From: Hydractinia symbiolongicarpus
Lineage: Eukaryota; Cnidaria; Hydrozoa; Anthoathecata; Hydractiniidae
Length of the DNA stretch: 64,000 nucleotides
Reading direction: 5' to 3'
Assembly: GCF_029227915.1 (NCBI RefSeq)
Contig: NC_079886.1
Coordinates: forward strand, 4,340,001 to 4,404,000
Under the pieces are notes generated by a model. The model searched no databases. It saw only the letters and a program-made list of their open reading frames with translations, and was not told the DNA's origin. A program made the translations under genes and the position numbers. Within the stretch, counting starts at the first letter, position 1. The number at the start of each line of letters is the position of its first letter. Positions 43,501 through 56,522 of this stretch are shown here, piece by piece.

Positions 43501-46500
43501 ATTTTTTACTGTGGGACCAATCCTAGCCGTTATCGCACGCTGAAGAAATAGAGACAGTTTCAAAAACTACATTTCATTGACTTTCTAGCGGTATCAGTCC
43601 GTTTTAGTTACAACGGTTGCGTCACATATTCGTACCAACATGTATTTAGCGATATTTTTCGGATATTACTAGGTTGCATCGCTTTTAACAGTGAAACGAT
43701 TGACTGTGGGATTTAATTGAACTGATTTTGGACTTTAACTTTATAAATGTGATAATTGAGACTATTGGACTCCACGAAATGACATTATTCTGAATTTGAC
43801 ATGATTCCTAGAACTCAACGATTACACTGGGCGCTGTGGTAGCGCGTCATTTAAAAATTTAGATAAATAAGTCATTTTTTACTGTAGGACCAATCCTAGC
43901 CGTTAGCGGGCGGTGAAGAAATAGAGACAGTTTTAAAAACTACATTTCATTGATTTTCAAACGGCATCAGTCCGTTTCAGTTACAACGGTTGCGTCACAT
44001 ATTCGTACCAACTTGTATTTAGCGATAATTTTCTGATATTACTAGGTTGCATCGCTTTTAACAGTGAAAAAATTCACTGTGGGACTTAATTCAACTGATT
44101 TTGGAGTTTGACCTTATAATTGTGATAAATGAGACAATTGGACTCCAAGAAATAAAATTCTTCTTAATTTGGCATGATTGCCGAAACTCAGCGATTACAC
44201 TGGGCGCTGTGGTAGCGCTTCATTTGAAAATCTAGATAAATAAGTCATTTTTTACTGTGGGACCAATCCTAGCCGTTATCGGACGCTGAAGAAATAGAGA
44301 CAGTTTCAAAAACTACATTTTATTGACTTTCTAACGTATCAGCTTGTTTGAGTTACAACAGTTTGGTCACATTTTCGTACCAACATGTATTTATCGATAT
44401 TTTTCTGATATTAATAGGTTGCATCGCCTTTAACAGTGAAACGAGTGACTGTGGGACTTAATTGAACTGATTTTGGACTGTGAGCTTACAAATGTGATGA
44501 ATGAGACAATTGGACTCCATGAAATAACATTCTTCTTAAATTGGCATGATTGCCGGAACTCAGCGATTAAACTGGGCGCTGTGGTAGCGCTTCATTTAAA
44601 AATGTAGATAAATAACTCATTTTTTACTGTAGGAACAATCCTAGCCGTTATCGCACGCTGAAGAAATAGAGACAGTTTCAAAAACTACATTTCATTGACT
44701 TTCTAACGGTGTCAGCCCGTTTGAGTTACAACAGTTGGGTCACATTTTCGTACCAACATGCATTTAGCGATATTTTTCTGATATTACTAGGTTGCATCGC
44801 TTTTAACAGTGAAACAATTGACTGTGGGACTTAATTGAAGTGATTTTGGACTGTGACCTTACAAATGTGATGAATGAGACAATTGGACTCCATAAAATAA
44901 CATTCTTCTTAAATTGGCATGATTATCGGAACTCAGCGGTTAAACTGGGCGCTGTGGTAGCGCTTCATTTAAAAAGGTAGATATATAAGTCATTTTTTAC
45001 TGTGGGACCAATCCTAGCCGCTATCGCTCGCCGAAGAAGTTGAGACATTTTCGAAAACTAAATATCATTGTCTTTCTAACGGTATCAGTCCGTTTCAGTT
45101 ACAACGCTTGGGTCACATTTTCGTACCAACATGTATTTAGCGATATTTTTCTGATATTACTAGGTTGCATTGCTTTTAACAGTGAAACGATTGACTGTGG
45201 GACTTAATTGAACTGATTTTGGACTTTAATTTTATAAGTGTTATAATTGAGACAATTGGACTCCAAGAAATAACAATGTTCTGAATTTGACATGATTGCT
45301 AGAACTCAGCGATTACACTGGGCGCTGTGGTAGCGCTTCAATTAAAAATGCAGATAAATAAGTCATCTTTTACTGTAGGACCAATCCTAGCCGTTATGGC
45401 ACGCTGAAGAAATAGAGACAGTTTCAAAAACTACATTTCATTGACTTTCTAACGGTATCAGTCCGTTTCAGTTACAACGGTTGCGTCACATATTCGTGCC
45501 AACATGTATTTAGCGATATTTCTCTGATATTACTACGTTGCATCCCTTTTAACAGTGAAACAATTGACTGTGGGAATTACTTGAACTGATTTTTGACTTT
45601 AACTTTTTAAATGTGATAAGTGAAACAATTGGACTCCATGCAATAACATTCTTCTTAAATTGGCATGATTGACGGAACTCAGCGATTACACTGGGTGCTG
45701 TGGTAGCGCTTCATTTAAAAATGTAGATAAATAAGTCATTTCTTACTGTGGTACCAATCCTAGCCGCTATCGCTCGCCGAAGAAGTTGAGACATTTTCAA
45801 AAACTAAATTTCATTGACTTTCTAACGGTATCAGTCCGTTTCAGTTACAACGCTTGGGTCACATTTTCGTGCCAACATGTATTTAGCGATATTTTTCTCA
45901 TATTACTAGGTTGCATCGCTTTTAACACTGAAACGATTGACTGTGGGACATACTTAAACTGATTTTGGACTTTAACTTTATAAATGTGATAATTGAGACA
46001 ATTGGACTCCACGAAATAACATTATTCTGAATTTGACATGATTGCTAGAACTCAGCGATTACACTGGGCGCTGTGGTAGCGCGTCATTTAAAAACTTAGA
46101 TAAATAAGTCCTTTTTTACTGCGGGACTAATCCTAGCTGTTAGCGCGCGGTGAAGAAATAGAGACAGTTTTAAAAACTACATTTCATTGATTTTCAAACG
46201 GTATCAGTCCGTTTCAGTTACAACGGTTGCGTCACATATTGGTACCAACATGTATTTAGCGATAGTGTTCTGATACTACTAAGTTACATCGCTTTTAACG
46301 GTGAAACGATCGACTGTGGGACTTAATTGAACTGATTTTGGACTGTGACCTTACAAATGTGATGAATGAGACAAATGGACTCCATGAAATAACATTCTTC
46401 TTAAATTGGCATGATTGCCGGAACTCAGCGATTAAACTGGGCACTGTGGTAGCGCTTCATTTAAAAATGTAGATGTATAAGTCATTTTTACTGTGGGACC

Positions 46501-49500
46501 AATCCTAGCCGCTATCGCACGCCGTAGAAAGTGAGACAGTTTCAAAAACTACATTTCATTGACTTTCTAACGGTATCAATCCGTTTCAGTTACAACAGTT
46601 AGGTCACATTTTCGTACCAACATGTATTTAGCGATATTTTTCTAATATTACTAGGTTGCATCGCTTTTAACAGTGAAACCATTGACTATAGGACTTAATT
46701 GAACTGATTTTGGACTGTGACCTGACAAATGTGATAAATGAGACAATTGGACTCCATGAAATAACATTCTTCATAAATTGGCATGATTGCCAGTGCTCAG
46801 CGATTACACTGGGCGCTGTGGTAGCGCTTCATTTAAAAATGCACATAAATAAGTCATTTTTTACTGTGGGTCCAATCCTAGCCGTTATCGCACGCTGAAG
46901 AAATTGAGACAGTTTCAAAAACTACATTTCATTGACTTTCTAACGGAATCCGTCCGTTTCTGCTACAACGGTTGCGTCAGATATTTGTACCAACATGTAT
47001 TTAGAGATATTTTTCTGATATTACTACGTTGCATCCGTTTTAACAGTGAAACGATTGACTGTGGGATTTACTTGAACTGATTTTGGACTTTAACTTTTTA
47101 AATGTGATAATTGAAACAATTGGACTCCATGCAATAACATTCTTCTTAAATTGGCATGATTGACGGAACTCAGCGATTACACTGGGCGCTGTGGTAGCGC
47201 TTCATTTAAAAATGTAGATAAATAAGTCATTTTTTACTGTGGTACCAATCCTAGCCGCTATCGCACGCCGGAGAAGTTGAGAAATTTCAAAAACTACATT
47301 TCATTGACTTTCTAACGGTGTCAGCCCATTTGAGTTACAACAGTTGGGTCACATTTTCGTACCAACATGTATTTAGCGATATTTTTCTGGTATTACTAGG
47401 TTGCATCGCTTTTAACAGTGAAACGATTGACTGTGGGACTTAATTGAAGTGATTTTGGACTGTGACCTTACAAATGTGATGAATGAGACAATCGGACTCC
47501 ATGAAATAACACTCTTCTTAAATTGGCAAGATTGCCGGTACTCAGCGATTACACTGGGCGCTGTGGTAGCGCTTCATTTAAAAATGTAGATATATAAGTC
47601 ATTTTTTACTGTAGGACCAATCCTAGCCGTTATAGCACGCTGAAGAAGTAGAGACAGTTTCAAAAACTACATTTCATTGACTTTCTAACGGTATCAGTTC
47701 GTTTGAGTAACAACGGTTGCGTCACATATTCGTGCCAACATGTATTTAGCGATATTTTTCTGATATTACTAGGTTGCATCGCTTTTACCAGTGAAACGAT
47801 TGACTGTGGGATTTAATTGAACTGATTTTGGACTGTGACCTTACAAATGTGATGAATGAGACAATTGGACTCCATGAAATAACACTCTTCTTAAATTGGC
47901 AAGATTGCCGGTACTCAGAGATTACACTGGGCGCTGTGGTAGCGTTTCATTTAAAAACTTAGATAAATAAGTCATTTTTTACTGTAGGACCAATCCTAGC
48001 CGTTAGCGGGAGGTGAAGAAATAGAGACAGTTTTAAAAACTACATTTCATTGATTTTCAAACGGTATCAGTCCGTTTCTGTTACAACGGTTGCGACACAT
48101 ATTCGTACCAACATGTGTTTAGCGATATTTTTCTGATATTACTAGGTTGTATCGCTTTTAACAGTGAAACGATTGGCTGTGGGACTTAATTGAACTGATT
48201 TTGGACTTTAACATTATAAGTGTGATAATTGAGACAATTGGACTCCAAGAAATAACAATGTTCTGAATTTGACATGATTGCTAAAACTCAGCGATTACAC
48301 TGGGCGCAGTGGTAGCGCTTCATTTAAAAATGCAGATAAATAAGTCATTTTTTACTGTAGGACCAATCCTAGCCGTTATGGCACGCTGAAGAAATAGAGG
48401 CAGTTTCAAAAACTACATTTCATTGAATTTCTAATGGTATCAGTCCGTTTCAGTTACAACGGTTGCGTCACACATTCGTGCCAACATGTATTTCGCGATA
48501 TTTTTCTGATATTACTAGGTTGCATCGCTTTTAACAGTGAAACGATTGACTGTGGGACATACTTGAACTGATTTTGGACTTTAACTTTTTAAATGTGATA
48601 AGTGAAACAATTGGACTCCATGCAATAACATTCTTCTTATATTGGCATGATTGACGGAACTCAGCGATTACACTGGGCGCTGTGGTAGCGCTTCTTTTAA
48701 AAATGTAGATAAATAAGTCATTTTTTACTGTGGTACCAATCCTAGCCGCTATCGCTCGCCGAAGAAGTTGAGACATTTTCAAAACTAAATTTCATTGACT
48801 TTCTAACGGTATCAGTCCGTTTCAGTTACAACGCTTGGTTCACATTTTCGTGCCAACATGTATTTAGCGATATTTTTCTGATATTACTAGGTTGCATCGC
48901 TTTTAACACTGAAACGATTGACTGTGGGACATACTTTAACTGATTTTGGACTTTAACTTTATAAATGTGATAATTGAGACAATTGGGCTCCACGAAATAA
49001 CATTATTCTGAATTTGACATGATTGCTAGAACTCAGCGATTACACTGGGCGCTGTGGTAGCGCGTCATTTAAAAATTTAGATAAATAAGTCCTTTTTTAC
49101 TGCGGGACCAATCCTAGCTGTTAGCGCGCGGTGAAGAAACAGAGACAGTTTTAAAAACTACATTTTATTGATTTTCAAACGGTATCAGTCTGTTTCAGTT
49201 ACAACGGTTGCGTCACATATTGGTACCAACATGTATTTAGCGATAGTGTTCTGATACTACTAAGTTACATCGCTTTTAACAGTGAAACGATTGACTGTGG
49301 GACTTAATTGAACTGATTTGGGACTGTGACATTACAAATGTGATGAATGAGACAAATGGACTCCATGAAATAACATTCTTCTTAAATTGGCATGATTGCC
49401 AGTGCTCAGCGATTACACTGGGCGCTGTGGTAGCGCTTCATTTAAAAATGCAAATAAATAAGTCATTTTTTACTGTGGGTCCAATCCTAGGCGTTATCGC

Positions 49501-50159
49501 ACGCTGAAGAAGTTGAGACAGTTTCAAAAACTACATTTCATTGACTTTCTAACGGTATCAGTCCGTTTCGGCTACAACGGTTGCGTCACATCTTTGTACC
49601 AACATGTATTTAGCGATATTTTTCTGATATTACTACGTTGCATCCCTTTTAACAGTGAAACGATTGACTGTGGGACTTACTTGAACTGATTTTGGACTTT
49701 AACTTTTTAAATGTGATAACTGAAACAATTGGACTCCATGCAATAACATTCTTCTTAAATTGGCATGATTGACGGAACTTAGCGATTACACTGGGCGCTG
49801 TGGTAGCGCTTCATTTAAAAATGTAGATAAATAAGTCATTTTTTACTGTGGTACCAATCCTAGCCGCTATCGCACGCCGGAGAAGTTGAGAAATTTCAAA
49901 AACTACATTTCATTGACTTTCTAACGGTGTCAGCCCATTTGAGTTACAACAGTTGGGTCACATTTTCGTACCAACATGTATTTAGCGATATTTTTCTGAT
50001 ATTACTAGGTTGCATCGCTTTTAACAGTGAAACGATTGACTGTGGGATTTAATTGAACTCATTTTGGACTGTGACCTTACAAATTTGATGAATAGACAAT
50101 TGGACTCCATGAAATAACACTCTTCTTAAATTGGCATGATTGCCGGTACTCAGCGATTA

Positions 50160-53100
50160 CACTGGGAGCTGTGGTAGCGCTTCATTTAACTTTATAAATG
50201 TGATAATTGAGAAAATTGGACTCCACGAAATAACATTATTCTGAATTTGACGTGATTGCTAGAACTCAGCGATTACACTGGGCGCTGTGGTAGCGCATCA
50301 TTTTAAAATTTAGATAAATAAGTCCTTTCTTACTGCGGGACCAATCCTAGCTGTTAGCGCGCGCTGAAAAAATAGTGACAGTTTCAAAAACTACATTTCA
50401 TTGACTTTCTACCTGTATTAGTCCGTTTGAGTTTCAACGGTTGGGTCACGTAATCGTACCAACATGTATTTTGCAATATTTTTCTGATATTACTAGGTTG
50501 CATCGCTTATAACAGTGAAGCGATTTACTGTGGGATTTTTTTGAACTGATTTTGAACTGTGACCTTATAAATGTGATAAATGATACAATTGGACCCCAAG
50601 AAATAACATTCTTCTTAAATTGACATGGTTGCCGGAACTCAGCATTTACACTTGGAACTGTGGTAGCGTTTCATTTTAAAACTTAGATAAATAAGTCATT
50701 TTTTACTGTAGGACCAATCCTAGCCGTTAGCAGGAGGTGAAGAAATAGAGACAGTTTTAAAAACTACATTTCATTGATTTTCAAACGGTATCAGTCCGTT
50801 TCTGTTACAACGGTTGCGACACATATTCGTACCAACATGTGTTTAGCGATATTTTTCTGATATTACTAAGCTGTATCGCTTTTAACAGTGAAACGATTGG
50901 CTGTGGGACTTAATTGAACTGATTTTGGACTTTAACATTATAAGTGTGATAATTGAGACAATTGGACTCCAAGAAATAACAATGTTCTGAATTTGACATG
51001 ATTGCTAGAACTCAGCGATTACACTGGGCGCTGTGGTAGCGCTTCATTTAAAGATGCAGATAAATAAGTCATTTTTTACTGTAGGACCAATCCTAGCCGT
51101 TATGGCACGCTGAAGAAATAGAGACAGTTTCAAAAACTACATTTCATTGACTTTCTAACGGTATCAGTCCGTTTCAGTTACAACGGTTGCGTCAGATATT
51201 CGTGCCAACATGCATTTAGCGATATTTTTCTGATATTACTAGGTTGCATCCCTTTTAACAGTGAAACGATTGACTGTGGGACATACTTGAACTGATTTTG
51301 GACTTTAACTTTATAAATGTGATAATTGAGACAATTGGAATACATGCAATAACATTCTTCTTAAATTGGCATGATTGACGGAACTCAGTGATTTCACTGG
51401 GCGCTGTGGTACCGCGTCATTTAAAAATTTAGATATATAAGTCATTTTTTACTGTGGGTCCAATCCTAGCCGTTATCGCACGCCGAAGAATTAGAGACAG
51501 TTTCAAAAACTAAATTTCATTGACTTTCTAACGGTATCAGTCCGTTTCAGTGGCAACGGTTGCGTCACATATTCGTGCCAACATGCATTTAGCGATATTT
51601 TTCTGATATTACTAGGTTGCATCGCTTTTAACAGTGAAACGATTGACTGTGGGATTTAATTGAACTGATTTTGGACTGTGACCTTACATATGTGATGAAT
51701 AGACAATTGGACTCCATGAAATAACACTCTTCTTAAATTGGCACGATTGCCGGTACTCAGCGATTACACTGGGCGCTGTGGTAGCGCTTCATTTAACTTT
51801 ATAAATGTGATAATTGAGACAATTGGACTCCACGAAGTAACATTATTCTGAATTTGACATGATTGCTAGAACTCAGCGATTACACTGGGCGCTGTGGTAG
51901 CGCGTCATTTTAAAATTTAGATAAATAAGTCCTTTCTTACTGCGGGACCAATCCTAGCTGTTAGCGCGCGCTGAAAAAATAGTGACAGTTTCAAAAACTA
52001 CATTTCATTGACTTTCTACCTGTATTAGTCCGTTTGAGTTTCAACGGTTGGGTCACGTAATCGTACAAACATGTATTTTGCAATATTTTTCTGATATTAC
52101 TAGGTTGCATCGCTTATAACAGTGAAGCGATTTACTGTGGGATTTATTTGAACTGATTTTGAACTGTGACCTTATAAATGTGATAAATGATACAATTGGA
52201 CCCCAAGAAATAACATTCTTCTTAAATTGACATGGTTGCCGGAACTCAGCATTTACACTGGGAACTGTGGTAGCGCTTCATTTAAAAACTTAGATAAATA
52301 AGTCATTTTTTACTGTAGGACCAATCCTAGCCGTTAGCGGGAGGTGAAGAAATAGATACAGGTTTTAAAAACTACATTTCATTGATTTTCAAACGGTATC
52401 AGTCCGTTTCTGTTACAACGGTTGCGACACATATTCGTACCAACATGTGTTTAGCGATATTTTTCTGATATTACTAGGTTGTATCGCTTTTAACAGTGAA
52501 ACGATTGGCTGTGGGACTTAATTGAACTGATTTTCGACTTTAACATTATAAGTGTGATAATTGAGACAATTGGAATCCAAGAAATAACAATGTTCTGAAT
52601 TTGACATGATTGCTAGAACTCAGCGATTACACTGGGCGCTGTGGTAGCGCTTCATTTAAAGATGCAGATAAATAAGACATTTTTTACTGTAGGACCAATC
52701 CTAGCCGTTATGGCACGCTGAAGAAATAGAGACAGTTTCAAAAACTACATTTCATTGACTTTCTAACGGTATCAGTCCGTTTCAGTTACAACGGTTGCGT
52801 CACATATTCGTGCCAACATGCATTTAGCGATATTTTTCTGATATTACTAGGTTGCATCCCTTTTAACAGTGAAACGATTGACTGTGGGACATACTTGAAC
52901 TGATTTTGGACTTTAACTTTATAAATGTGATAATTGAGACAATTGGAATACAGGCAATAACATTCTTCTTAAATTGGCATGATTGACGGAACTCAGTGAT
53001 TTCACTGGGCGCTGTGGTGCCGCGTCATTTAAAAATTTAGATATATAAGTCATTTTTTACTGTGGGTCCAATCCTAGCCGTTATCGCACGCCGAAGAAAT

Positions 53101-55873
53101 AGAGACAGTTTCAAAAACTAAATTTCATTGACTTTCTAACGGTATCAGTCCGTTTCAGTAGCAACGGTTGCGTCACATATTCGTGCCAACATGCATTTAG
53201 CGATATTTTTCTGATATTACTAGGTTGCATCGCTTTTAACAGTGAAACGATTGACTGTGGGATTTAATTGAACTGATTTTGGACTGTGACCTTACATATG
53301 TGATGAATAGACAATTGGACTCCATGAAATAACACTCTTCTTAAATTGGCACGATTGCCGGTACTCAGCGATTACACTGGGCGCTGTGGTAGCGCTTCAT
53401 TTAACTTTATAAATGTGATAATTGAGACAATTGGACTCCACGAAGTAACATTATTCTGAATTTGACATGATTGCTAGAACTCAGCGATTACACTGGGCGC
53501 TGTGGTAGCGCGTCATTTTAAAATTTAGATAAATAAGTCCTTTCTTACTGCGGGACCAATCCTAGCTGTTAGCGCGCGCTGAAAAAATAGTGACAGTTTC
53601 AAAAACTACATTTCATTGATTTTCAAACGGTATCAGTCCGTTTCTGTTACAACGGTTGCGACACATATTCGTACCAACATGTGTTTAGCGATATTTTTCT
53701 GATATTACTAGGTTGTATCGCTTTTAACAGTGAAACGATTGGCTGTGGGACTTAATTGAACTGATTTTTGACTTTAACATTATAAGTGTGATAATTGAGA
53801 CAATTGGAATCCAAGAAATAACAATGTTCTGAATTTGACATGATTGCTAGAACTCAGCGATTACACTGGACGCTGTGGTAGCGCTTCATTTAAAATTTAG
53901 ATAAATAAGTCCTTTCTTACTGCGGGACCAATCCTAGCTGTTAGCGCGCGCTGAAAAAATAGTGACAGTTTCAAAAACTACATTTCATTGACTTTCTACC
54001 TGTATTAGTCCGTTTGAGTTTCAACGGTTGGGTCACGTAATCGTACAAACATGTATTTTGCAATATTTTTCTGATATTACTAGGTTGCATCGCTTATAAC
54101 AGTGAAGCGATTTACTGTGGGATTTATTTGAACTGATTTTGAACTGTGACCTTATAAATGTGATAAATGATACAATTGGACCCCAAGAAATAACATTCTT
54201 CTTAAATTGACATGGTTGCCGGAACTCAGCATTTACACTGGGAACTGTGGTAGCGCTTCATTTAAAAACTTAGATAAATAAGTCATTTTTTACTGTAGGA
54301 CCAATCCTAGCCGTTAGCGGGAGGTGAAGAAATAGATACAGGTTTTAAAAACTACATTTCATTGATTTTCAAACGGTATCAGTCCGTTTCTGTTACAACG
54401 GTTGCGACACATATTCGTACCAACATGTGTTTAGCGATATTTTTCTGATATTACTAGGTTGTATCGCTTTTAACAGTGAAACGATTGGCTGTGGGACTTA
54501 ATTGAACTGATTTTCGACTTTAACATTATAAGTGTGATAATTGAGACAATTGGAATCCAAGAAATAACAATGTTCTGAATTTGACATGATTGCTAGAACT
54601 CAGCGATTACACTGGGCGCTGTGGTAGCGCTTCATTTAAAGATGCAGATAAATAAGACATTTTTTACTGTAGGACCAATCCTAGCCGTTATGGCACGCTG
54701 AAGAAATAGAGACAGTTTCAAAAACTACATTTCATTGACTTTCTAACGGTATCAGTCCGTTTCAGTTACAACGGTTGCGTCACATATTCGTGCCAACATG
54801 CATTTAGCGATATTTTTCTGATATTACTAGGTTGCATCCCTTTTAACAGTGAAACGATTGACTGTGGGACATACTTGAACTGATTTTGGACTTTAACTTT
54901 ATAAATGTGATAATTGAGACAATTGGAATACAGGCAATAACATTCTTCTTAAATTGGCATGATTGACGGAACTCAGTGATTTCACTGGGCGCTGTGGTGC
55001 CGCGTCATTTAAAAATTTAGATATATAAGTCATTTTTTACTGTGGGTCCAATCCTAGCCGTTATCGCACGCCGAAGAAATAGAGACAGTTTCAAAAACTA
55101 AATTTCATTGACTTTCTAACGGTATCAGTCCGTTTCAGTGGCAACGGTTGCGTCACATATTCGTGCCAACATGCATTTAGCGATATTTTTCTGATATTAC
55201 TAGGTTGCATCGCTTTTAACAGTGAAACGATTGACTGTGGGATTTAATTGAACTGATTTTGGACTGTGACCTTACATATGTGATGAATAGACAATTGGAC
55301 TCCATGAAATAACACTCTTCTTAAATTGGCACGATTGCCGGTACTCAGCGATTACACTGGGCGCTGTGGTAGCGCTTCATTTAACTTTATAAATGTGATA
55401 ATTGAGACAATTGGACTCCACGAAGTAACATTATTCTGAATTTGACATGATTGCTAGAACTCAGCGATTACACTGGGCGCTGTGGTAGCGCGTCATTTTA
55501 AAATTTAGATAAATAAGTCCTTTCTTACTGCGGGACCAATCCTAGCTGTTAGCGCGCGCTGAAAAAATAGTGACAGTTTCAAAAACTACATTTCATTGAT
55601 TTTCAAACGGTATCAGTCCGTTTCTGTTACAACGGTTGCGACACATATTCGTACCAACATGTGTTTAGCGATATTTTTCTGATATTACTAGGTTGTATCG
55701 CTTTTAACAGTGAAACGATTGGCTGTGGGACTTAATTGAACTGATTTTCGACTTTAACATTATAAGTGTGATAATTGAGACAATTGGAATCCAAGAAATA
55801 ACAATGTTCTGAATTTGACATGATTGCTAGAACTCAGCGATTACACTGGGCGCTGTGGTAGCGCTTCATTTAA
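50160..55873. repeat. Higher-order block with a recurrent 115-bp partial monomer; contains a 1980-bp recent duplication
   Basis: A truncated monomer, made by joining TTCATTTA to ACTTTATAAATGTG, recurs near 50188, 51795, 53403 and 55383. The steps are 1607, 1608 and 1980 bp, that is four or five monomers plus 115 bp. Positions about 51911-53890 and 53891-55870 are a direct duplication with only a few visible substitutions (for example CAGTAGCAACGG against CAGTGGCAACGG near 53158/55138). It is the youngest-looking event in the array, and it lies next to the viral insertion. Confidence 0.85.
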
Positions 55874-56263
55874 AGATGCAGATAAATAAGACATTTTTTA
55901 CTGTAGGACCAATCCTAGCCGTTATGGCACGCTGAAGAAATAGAGACAGTTTCAAAAACTACATTTCATTGACTTTCTAACAGTATCAGTCCGTTTCAAT
56001 TACAACGGTTGCGTCACATATTCGTGCCAACATGCATTTAGCGATATTTTTCTGATATTACTAGGTTGCATCGCTTTTAACAGTGAAACGATTGACTGTT
56101 AGACATACTTGAACTGATTTTGGACTTTAACTTTATAAATGTGATAATTGAGACAATTGGAATACATGCAATAACATTCTTCTTAAATTGGCATGATTGA
56201 CGGAACTCAGTGATTTCACTGGGCGCTGTGGTACCGCGTCATTTAAAAATTTAGATATATAAG

Positions 56264-56522
56264 AGAGATAGGAAAAGGCGGATGTTAGGACAGACCCCGT
56301 TGGCACTTTACCATTCCACGTCAAATTATAGGCCATCCACGTCAAATCAACGATAGAAGAGTCTATAAAATCCGTTAGCACCTACGAATGTCCGGATCCG
56401 CCCCAACCCCCCAACCCCCGCCGTCTCCCCCGGGCCCCCTCCCCTCCCCATGGGTCCCTACCCACCCTCATCTGTCGTGCCTTATAATTTATAGTGTTAT
56501 GTGTGTCTATAATGTCCTCTTG
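56264..56522. other. Left terminal non-coding region of the viral element (part or all of a terminal inverted repeat)
   Basis: There is no coding sequence. An 11-bp direct repeat CCACGTCAAAT occurs at 56316-56326 and 56337-56347 (21-bp step), followed by a TATA-like TATAAAA at 56364-56370. A strongly C-rich, G-poor tract at about 56399-56467 contains several runs of 4-6 C. In this class of element the first hundreds of bases normally form a terminal inverted repeat; its mate would lie beyond 64000. The gene that ends at 56523 points outward toward this terminus. Confidence 0.6.

Larger units (their letters stand above)
1..56263. repeat. 373-bp satellite DNA array (about 148 monomers)
   Basis: The same unit recurs head to tail: the landmark AGTCATTTTTTACTGTGGGA falls at 1, 374, 747 and 1120, giving a period of exactly 373 bp. 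All copies share one orientation. Conserved blocks in each monomer include GTCATTTTTTACTGTGGGA, TTTAACAGTGAAACGATTGA and CACTGGGCGCTGTGGTAGCG. Two weak dyads recur: AACGG..CCGTT around a 7-base loop and GCGCT..AGCGC around GTGGT. Monomers differ by scattered substitutions and small indels and fall into subtypes arranged as higher-order repeats. The array continues past the left edge and stops in mid-monomer at 56263, where a viral element begins. I do not recognise the satellite family. A centromeric or pericentromeric location is possible but not shown. Copy number is array length divided by period, so approximate. Confidence 0.97.

Noticed and set aside
48531-48782. 83-codon minus-strand open frame
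   Set aside because: It lies wholly within satellite monomers and is not kept in other copies, so it is a chance frame.
1-56263. CRISPR-like array because of regular repetition
   Set aside because: Units are 373 bp and similar along their whole length with no unique spacers; this is a eukaryotic satellite.
56133-56381. 82-codon minus-strand frame across the satellite-virus junction
   Set aside because: It spans two unrelated DNAs, so it cannot be an inherited gene.
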